Of a DNA stretch of 64,000 nucleotides, positions 1 through 7,900 are shown one piece after another. Numbering within the stretch: position 1 is the first letter of the stretch; the number at the start of each line of letters is the position of its first letter. A model generated the notes under the pieces. That model had not been told where the DNA came from, made no database searches, and was given only the letters and a program-made list of their open reading frames with translations. Source of the DNA: Arcticibacterium sp964021845. Lineage in GTDB: Bacteria; Bacteroidota; Bacteroidia; Cytophagales; Spirosomataceae. The stretch lies in assembly GCF_964021845.1 (NCBI RefSeq), contig NZ_CAXHZC010000004.1, forward strand, positions 1 through 64,000, written 5' to 3'. The position numbers and the translations under genes are program-made.

Positions 1-23
1 AGAAGTTACAAAAATTTAAACAT

Positions 24-62
24 AAAAAAAGAGACTGCCCTTTTGAGACAGCCTCCTTTTTT
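24..62 (-). terminator. Rho-independent terminator of the MscS-like gene
   Basis: On the minus strand a 14-bp stem with two G-U pairs and an 11-base loop ends in a run of seven T. It starts 16 bases after the stop codon of the gene at 79-1263. The stem carries AGGAGGCTGTCTC, a 13-base string that recurs in the hairpin at 14766-14809. Confidence 0.8.
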
Positions 63-78
63 GTAGACTTAAGTCTGC

Positions 79-1263
79 TTATTTCTTGAATTTCTTAAAA
101 AATTCGCGAACCTGCTCACCTGCAGCTTCTCTACCGCCAAGCCCAAACATAAGTGCAAATGCTACGGCAATGGCTCCAAGTGTAAGTCCAAAAGCTAATT
201 CAATTATTTCGTTAGCAATGCCCATTTGACGTAAAGAAATGGCAATAAATAAAGCTAAAATGACATACTTAGCTATGTTGGCAACCAAAACGTTATCGTC
301 TGATTTGTTGATGAACTTATAGGCAGTATTAGCCAAAAAGTTTCCTAAAAGTAGAATAAGAAGTCCAAAAAGGACTTTTGAAGCTAGTGCTAAAACCTCG
401 TTTAGGATATTTGTAAGTGCTGCAAATTCTAATTCGCCTACTGCAGTAGTAGCACCAATCAATAGAATCATGAAAGTGGCCACGCTTCCTATAACTGAGC
501 TAAGTTTTCTTTCACCAGTTATTGAGGTCATATTGTATTTTACGGCATATTCATTAATTCCAATGTTTTCAAGAATCCCTTCTAGAAGCTGTACCACATA
601 TTTTCCGACTATATAAAAAACGGCCATGATGATCACTGCTAGTATAATCTTAGGTATAGCACTAAGTAGGTTAGTGAAAAGGACTTTAGCGGGGTCGGTG
701 ATTACAGTCATTTGAAGATAATCTAATGCCACCATAAGGATAGGCACGAATACAATAACGAATACAATCTTTTTTAGGATGTTACCTAAGTCTAGGTTGC
801 CCAAGTTTAACTTTTCAGAGTATTTGTTTATAAAGTCGCCAGCCATAGAAACTAATTCTGATACAAACTGAGCTAAATAATAACCAATTATACCAATTAC
901 ACCAGCACCAATAATATTAGGGACTGATTGCATGAATTTGGAAAGCATGTCTTTCAAAGGCTCCAAAACATTGCTTACACCAAGTATTTCCAGTGCAATT
1001 AAAGACCCCATTATTAAAAGAAGGTAATGAACCAGTTTTCCAATGAGCTTTGACGGTTTGGTATTTCCCTTTTCACCCATTCTTTCATCGAAAGGAGCTT
1101 TTTTGACAAGTTTAGTAATAAGTCCTGATACAAATTTGGCTACCATCCAGGTTATCAAAAAGATAAGTAAGGCTGATAATGCTCTTAAAAGTCCAGGGCC
1201 TATCATTCCTGATAGTTGCGAACCGAAGTTCGAATTCATAAAGTCTTGTAGTTGGTTTTCCAT
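79..1263 (-). CDS. Mechanosensitive ion channel family / conserved TM-helix membrane protein
   Basis: A 394-residue inner-membrane protein with about eight to ten hydrophobic segments, several in pairs separated by glycines. It resembles the small-conductance mechanosensitive channel-like proteins built from repeated conserved transmembrane helices (CmpX type): repeated helices of the kind L-x-x-I-P-x-I-I at about residues 113-130 and 200-225, and a glycine-rich final helix (GLTLGAIAVAFALMFGLGG, residues about 358-376) followed by a basic tail. The likely role is osmotic or ion-flux control; that is inferred from the family. The gene is monocistronic, with a strong terminator just downstream. 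A separate, true MscS-like gene in this window (16667-17619) is frameshifted. Confidence 0.75.
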   Translation of the reverse strand: MENQLQDFMNSNFGSQLSGMIGPGLLRALSALLIFLITWMVAKFVSGLITKLVKKAPFDERMGEKGNTKPSKLIGKLVHYLLLIMGSLIALEILGVSNVLEPLKDMLSKFMQSVPNIIGAGVIGIIGYYLAQFVSELVSMAGDFINKYSEKLNLGNLDLGNILKKIVFVIVFVPILMVALDYLQMTVITDPAKVLFTNLLSAIPKIILAVIIMAVFYIVGKYVVQLLEGILENIGINEYAVKYNMTSITGERKLSSVIGSVATFMILLIGATTAVGELEFAALTNILNEVLALASKVLFGLLILLLGNFLANTAYKFINKSDDNVLVANIAKYVILALFIAISLRQMGIANEIIELAFGLTLGAIAVAFALMFGLGGREAAGEQVREFFKKFKK

Positions 1264-1444
1264 GTTTTCTAGTTTTGAGTATTTAGGTTAATACTTATGA
1301 ATAAGTTTCTTATGAAGAAGTTTTGCCTTCCCTATTAAGAGTGTGATTTTTAAAAAAGTCACATTTATTACAAATTAATTTGGAAGGGTCCAGAAAGAGT
1401 TGATGTATTTACCTAGGAAAAAATGGAAGCTTGGGTATAAAAAA

Positions 1445-1475
1445 GATAACCCGACTCTATAGAATCGGGTTATTC
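1445..1475. terminator. Terminator-like hairpin
   Basis: A 13-bp stem built on AACCCGA / TCGGGTT with a short loop, flanked by A-rich sequence on the left and T-rich sequence on the right. It is symmetrical enough to work on either strand. No gene is seen just upstream on the plus strand, so its partner transcript is unclear. Confidence 0.5.
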
Positions 1476-1491
1476 TTTCAAACCATTAATT

Positions 1492-1510
1492 GTGAGTATT
1501 AAATACTCAC
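1492..1510. promoter_or_regulatory. 19-bp perfect palindrome, possible operator
   Basis: Two perfect 9-base arms (GTGAGTATT and its complement) around one central base. It lies about 160 bases upstream of the small gene at 1671. It could be a dimeric regulator site or a small hairpin; no regulator is known. Confidence 0.35.
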
Positions 1511-1597
1511 CAACTTTATAAACTGTACTTGTCTAAAGTTCACTAATTTATGTTTGAAATGCAAGAGTTACCATGTTTTTTATTATTCGGTAATAAA

Positions 1598-1615
1598 TAG
1601 GGTAATAATACCCTA
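1598..1615. promoter_or_regulatory. Short inverted repeat upstream of the small membrane gene
   Basis: Seven-base arms TAGGGTA / TACCCTA separated by four bases, just upstream of the presumed promoter of the 45-residue gene. Possible operator; function not known. Confidence 0.3.
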
Positions 1616-1670
1616 GCCTTGTTTCGTTATAGTTATGAAATTTAGTTTTTGAATCTAAACTATATAAGAC

Positions 1671-1808
1671 ATGAGTGCATCAGAGTTGATTTTCACCTTA
1701 GTTCGCATGCTGCTAATTTTCATCATTCCAGCCTTACTAGGTTATTTAGGGAAAACGCTCCTTTTTAAAGGGAAAAAGAGCAATTTAAATTATTACAAAA
1801 GACAATAG
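1671..1808 (+). CDS. Small single-pass membrane protein (45 aa)
   Basis: A 45-residue reading frame starting ATG AGT GCA TCA. It encodes one hydrophobic helix (residues about 6-26, with LLIFIIPALLGYLG) followed by a basic, hydrophilic tail ending KGKKSNLNYYKRQ. An isolated position and a strong plus-strand terminator 28 bases after the stop support it being an expressed gene. No family is recognised. Small one-helix proteins often act as regulators or subunits of membrane complexes; whether this one does is not shown. It could also be a leader peptide within a small RNA. Confidence 0.5.
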   Translation: MSASELIFTLVRMLLIFIIPALLGYLGKTLLFKGKKSNLNYYKRQ

Positions 1809-1836
1809 TTATTAGAATTGAGTTCAGGGTTAATTT

Positions 1837-1871
1837 AAAATCCAGTCGTATTTTTCGGCTGGATTTTTTTT
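1837..1871 (+). terminator. Rho-independent terminator after the small membrane gene
   Basis: A 12-bp stem (AAAATCCAGTCG with one G-U pair) and a seven-base loop, running into eight T. It separates the small gene from the giant gene at 1942. Confidence 0.8.
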
Positions 1872-1941
1872 GAAACCTCTTATGGCTTAATTGTTTCGAT
1901 GAAAAGCCTTATATTGTAGATAAGCGAACCTTTATCTATAT

Positions 1942-4900
1942 ATGAAAGAACTCTATTTGTCAGTTTTGTTTGTCTTCAATTCTTTATTTTTAATTGCTCA
2001 AAATCCCACAATCACTACCCAACCATATTTAAACGGAGGTTTTGTTTGTTACGGCTCTACTGCCGAAATTAAAGCTATTGTCAATGATGCCTCTGGCTAT
2101 CAACTTCAAACCAAGAATACTGTGTCTAATACCTATAAAGACTTTGGAGGTTATTCAGGGAATGCATCTGGCGGAGCCATAACCATTAATTTAGTAAATG
2201 TAACCCAGGAGTTAACACTGCGGGTAACCTTTACAAATGCTAGCGGCACCACTAATTCTGATGATTTTCAAGTATTTGCCCAAAGACCCACTTTTACTGT
2301 TCAACCGCAGAATCAAGTTCAGTGTTTAGGGGAAGATATTTATTTTTATGTGGATGAGGTGGCGGGGAATACTTATGAATGGGAGCGGTCCAATAATGGA
2401 GGAGCATTTTCTAGTGCAGGTTTTGCAGCAAAAATAAAAAACGAGAACACCTCTGCACTTTGGATAGATGGAGCTAATTCCGCAGAACAGAATGACTCAT
2501 TTAGGTGTAAGGTTACCGATTCCAATGGCTGTGAAAATACTTCGGAGGCTGGAACAATCTTTATTAATAGTACTGGCACTATTCAGCCCACCAGTTCCAC
2601 AGAATTCTGTGAAGATGGTTTTGCTAACTTTTTTTTGAAAACAAGTGATGTCGATGGCACAGTAGACTCTTATCAATGGTCAGCCAATGATGGCACCAAT
2701 ACTTTCTCTGGAAGTGAGTTCGAAGAAGTATCTGCCTTAAGTTTCAATGTCAATAAAGTACCTTCTAATTTATCAGGAGTAGAAGTAACTCTTCAATTTA
2801 TCAATAGCCTAATGCAGCCCAATGGTTCTTTGGTAGCAGGAACTTGTGCTTATTCAAGAGATAGGAGCAGCTACTATACAACGAACCCAAAACCAGCAAG
2901 CCCAAGTAGAATTGCCGCGGACTCCGTATGCGGAAGTGGCGTTGTAAATTTAGAAGTAACAGATGCACGAACAGATTGGAATTGGTCTGCTACCCCAGAC
3001 GGAACCGTACTTGGGACAGGTAAAACTTTCGCCACACCGAGTTTAAGCTCTAGTGCATTCTATTATGTAAGCATCACAGATGCCAATAATTGTAAATCAG
3101 GACCAGACTCGGTTTTGGCTACGGTCAACCCTTTACCGAGTTTAACTTTAGGCACTATTGCCCCCGTCTGCCCAGGACTTAGTTCTTTTGAAATTCCTTT
3201 TAGTAATCTCTCGGCAGGAGCAGATAAATATTCCTTGACTTTGTCTTCAGGTTCAATGCCTGATTTTGTACCAATTAGTAATGCTGCCATTTCAGCTACT
3301 GCTTTAACCATAGCCTTGCCCACAAATGCTACTAACGGAAACTATACATTTAACCTTGTTTTAGAAAACTCAACTACCGAATGCCTTTCAGAGATTATTC
3401 CAGTCAATCTTTACATTCAAAAAGCTACCAGCATCACCACCGAGCCTCTTACAGCAGAGATTTGTGAAGGAACATCTCATACATTTTCTGTAGTGGCTGA
3501 TGGGGAAGGAACAATTTCATACCAATGGTATTTTGATTCTAATTTGATTTCAGGGGCAGAAAGTGCCACTTACCAAATTGACAAGGCTACGCTTTCAAAT
3601 GGAGGGACCTATTATTGTAAAGTGACGGCCACCTGCGGTTTTGTAAATTCATCGGCAGTAGTTTTGACGGTGAAACCCAAAACTAAAATAAGCACGCAGC
3701 CAATAAGTGATGCTGTTTGTGAAGGCTCAGATGTAAGCTTCTCTGTAGCTGCTACGGGTTCAGGAACTTTAACATATCAATGGAAAAAAGACGGAAACAA
3801 TATTGGTACAAATTCAAGCTCTTTGACCCTGGAAGATGTCTCGGCCTCCGATAGTGGAGCCAAAATAACTTGCCTAGTACAAGGGGACTGTGGTGATAGT
3901 CTTTCGGCTGAAGCCACTTTAACGGTTTATGCTTTACCAATGGCACCCACCGTGATAGATACGGGTTATTGTTTAAATAGTACTGCAGGGGCTTTGACCG
4001 CTACAGCAACGGCAAGTAATCAATTAAATTGGTATGGAAATAGTTCAACGGGAGGTATTTCATCCTCAACAGCATCAACGCCAAGTACCACCACAGCTGG
4101 CACTATTAATTACTATGTATCACAGACGGATGCTAATTCCTGCGAAAGTGAGAGAGCCCTCATTAAAGTAAAAGTTACCGAAGCCGTAACAGCCAATTTA
4201 TCATCAAGTACTTCGGCGGTTTGTGCTCATGGAGAAATAAATAAAACAGTGCTTTTTACCATAGCTGGTCAAAATGGAGATGGGAATTACACTTATCAAT
4301 GGGGTAAAGACAATGTTGATGTTAATGGAGAAATCGGTGAAACATACACGGGTTCTGGTGCAGGAGATTATTATGTCAAAGTAACTTCGGGTTATTGTAG
4401 AGTCACAAAAACAAGTACAATTACCGCAGTATTACCTGGTGCAAGTCAGGGTCCTACGGTGTCAGGCTCTGGTTTGACTTTGCCTTATACGGTCTGTTCT
4501 GGTGGAAGTGTAACTTTTAGTGCTGCCACAAATACCGCAGGAACAGATTATAAATGGTACGCCTCACCTACTGGAAATGCAAGTCTGAATAGTTCTGCCA
4601 TTTTTAATATTTCAAATGTGTTGTCTGCTAAAACTTATTATGCCGCTGTACAGCAAACAGACGGACTTACCACATGTGAAACCGAAAGGACAGCGGTTAG
4701 TATTGCGGTTTATGATACTCCTGCCATAGTAGAAACCATAACGCCAGAAAGCTGTCCTGGAGACGGAAACGGAAGTGTTTCTTTAGCTCCGCAAACAAGT
4801 AATTTGCCTTATCAGTTTAAATTAGATGCAGGTTCTTTTCAAACAGCCAATGTATTTAGTGATTTAACTGCTAAGGCTTATCAAATTACACTTCAAGATA

Positions 4901-7900
4901 ACAAAGGTTGTTCTGCCACTACCTCGCTAACCGTGACCTCGGGTGCTGCACCAGTTTTTACAACACAGCCGCTTAGTCAAACTAATTGTGATGGAAATAC
5001 GGTAACATTTAAAACAGCAACGGATGCAGCCTACACCATGTCTTGGGAAAAGAAACTACCAGATGGTAATTGGGCTATAATTGCAGGGGAGTCTGATGTT
5101 GATTTAAGGCTAACCAATGTAGGAAATGTCACTAATCCTCATGGTACTTCTTATAGAGTGACAGCAGCTTCTTCAACTTGTTCTAAGGTGTCTGATGAAG
5201 TGGTTTTAAATGTCAATGACTTTACCGAGAACTTGGCAAGTCAAGATGTATGTGTTGGTGATATAGTAACATGGAATCCGCCAGCTACGGTCGGTGTTAT
5301 CGAAAATTATGAATGGCAAAAAAGGATTTCTGGCGGTAGCTTCGTTCAAGTGCAGACAGGAAGTTCTCCAAGCTATGTTATCAATGATGTGACCTCTTCA
5401 GAGAATGATGACGAATATCGCGTCAAAATCACTTTTGAAAAAACAGGAGGCACCTGCTTAGAAACTTCAGATGGCGGTACTTTGAATGTTACGGAAGTGA
5501 CAGAAACCACATTGTCAGGAAGTGCTGAAATATGTTCAGGTGAAACTACCACTTTGACAGCCACCGGCTGTAATGGAACATTGACTTGGTCAGATAGTCA
5601 AGAAGGTGCGAGCATCTCTGTTTCACCTACCGAAACTACAGTTTATACGGCAAACTGCACTTTAGATAACTGCACGGTTTCTGCATCAAATAGCCTTACT
5701 GTTACGGTAAAACCAGGAATTACTGCTCCCACTATTATGGCTAATAAGACAGAGGTTTGCTTTGGTGATTCTGCTACTTTATCAATCTCAGGGTGTAATG
5801 GAGTTATTTTATGGAGTTCGGGAGAAAGCACTTCTGAAATTATAGCTAAGACTGTTGGGACTGTAAACTACTCAGCCACCTGTACTGATAGTGGCTGCAC
5901 TAGTCCTGTTTCAAATACGATTGATATCACGGCCTATCCAGAATTAATACCTGGAAGTATTTCAGTTTCTACTGATGTGAATTGTGCAGGATTTAATCCT
6001 TCTACCATATCAAACGAGGCAAGTCCCTCAGGTGGAAAAGGTATAATTACAATTTCATGGGAGTCATCTGAGAACTGCTCTGATGTAAGTCCTATATGGA
6101 CGATAGTACCAAGTGCTTCCGGTGAAACTTTTAATCCTACTGCTTTAAGTAAAACAACATGTTACAGAAGAAAAGTAGTGGACGAATGCGGTATAGAGCT
6201 TTATACCAATATTTCAACTGTTCAAATTGTTGATGACCCTTCGGTAGTAGTTACATCTTCAGAGTCCAGCATTTGTTCCAATCAAAGTTTTACACTTACC
6301 GCGGCTGTATCCGGCGGTACTGGTGTTTGTAATACCATTTGGCAGCGAAATTTGAAATCTTCCGCTTCCGGTTCTTCATTTTGGGAAGACATACCCGGAA
6401 CTGCTTTGACTAATACTATTACAGATTTAGAAAACACAGAAACCAGTACTATTTCAGTCTATTACAGAGCTATTTATGATTGTGAGTTGACAAACTGCAA
6501 TAAAGCTACTTCTGATGCTATTGAAATTCAGGTTGCCCCTCTAATAGTGGTAAATGTAAGCACAGATAAGAATGACATTTGTGAAGGAGAGCGTATCAAT
6601 GTTTCTGCCAAAGGCTGCCATGGAACCTTAACTTGGTTTGATGCTAGTTCAGATTCTCTACGCGTTTTAAGTCCGACTTCCTCTGGTTATTTGGTGGCGA
6701 CTTGCTCTATCTCTGGCTGCGGGACGATAGCGAAGGATTCTGTTGAAATTACGGTAAGGCCAGGTATTGCTGCTCCAACTATAACGGCAACTAAAACGGA
6801 AATATGTTTTGGAGATTCTGTAAAACTAAGTGTTGAGGGTTGTACGGGTGATATATTATGGAGTAATGCCGAAACTGCTGCTGATATAGTGGTGAAACCT
6901 ACAAATTTAGTTCCTTATTCAGCCACTTGCTCCGCAAATTCGTGTACCAGCCCTATTTCAAATACCATTGATGTTCAAGGGTACCCTGAGTTAAATCCAG
7001 GAAGTATTGGTATTTATGCCGATGTGAATTGTGCAGGTTTTAACCCAGCCACGATAAGTAACGAAAGTGATGCACTCGGAGGGAAGGGAGTGTTGACCAT
7101 CTCATGGGAAATGTCAGAAAATTGTTCTGCGGATAGCCCTACTTGGAGCCTAATTCCAGACGAAACGGGTTTGACTTTCAATCCATCTACCATTCAAAAA
7201 ACGACCTGTTACAGAAGAAAAGTAGTAGATGAATGCGGAGCAGAACTCTATTCCAATATTTCTACTATTCAGATTGTTGATGACCCATCAGTAATAGTTA
7301 CGTCCTCAGAGTCCAGTATTTGTTCTAATCAAAGTTTCATGCTTACCGCAACGGTTTCAGGAGGAACTGGTGTATGTAATACCATTTGGCAGCGAAACTT
7401 GAAGTCTTCTGCATCCGGTTCTTCATTTTGGGAAGACATACCCGGAACTGCTTTGACTAATACTATTTCAGATTTAGAAAATACTGAAGCCAGTACTATT
7501 TCAGTCTATTACAGGGCAATTTATGATTGTGATTTGACCAACTGCAATAAAGCTACTTCTGACGCTTTTGAAATGCAGGTATTACCTTCTTCGGAAGTAG
7601 TTTTGAATATGACAGATTCTACCGTTTGCATAGGGAATTCTGTTGTGCTTACAGCATCCAGTTGTGGAGGTATTTTGACTTGGTCTGATGGGGGAGAGGG
7701 TTTATCAAGAACTATTGAGGTTATGGCCTCTACATCATACACGGCTACCTGCACAAGTGCTTGCGGAACATTTACAGCTACCGCAAACCTTAATGCCATT
7801 CCTGGTTACGAACCTGCGGTCAATACCACGCCTATAAGTGCCATTCAGCCAGATGTGTTAACGTTTTCGGCGGCTGGGACTAATTTGAAATGGTACGCCT

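Larger units (their letters stand above)
1264..1670. other. Intergenic region with hairpins and palindromes, no gene seen
   Basis: About 400 bases between the divergent MscS-like gene and the small gene at 1671. I see no convincing coding sequence. It holds the hairpin at 1445-1475 and palindromes at 1492-1510 and 1598-1615, listed separately. A weak Bacteroidota-type promoter for the small gene may lie at TTG (1619-1621), 21 bases, then a TAnnTTTG-like element at 1643-1651. Confidence 0.5.
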
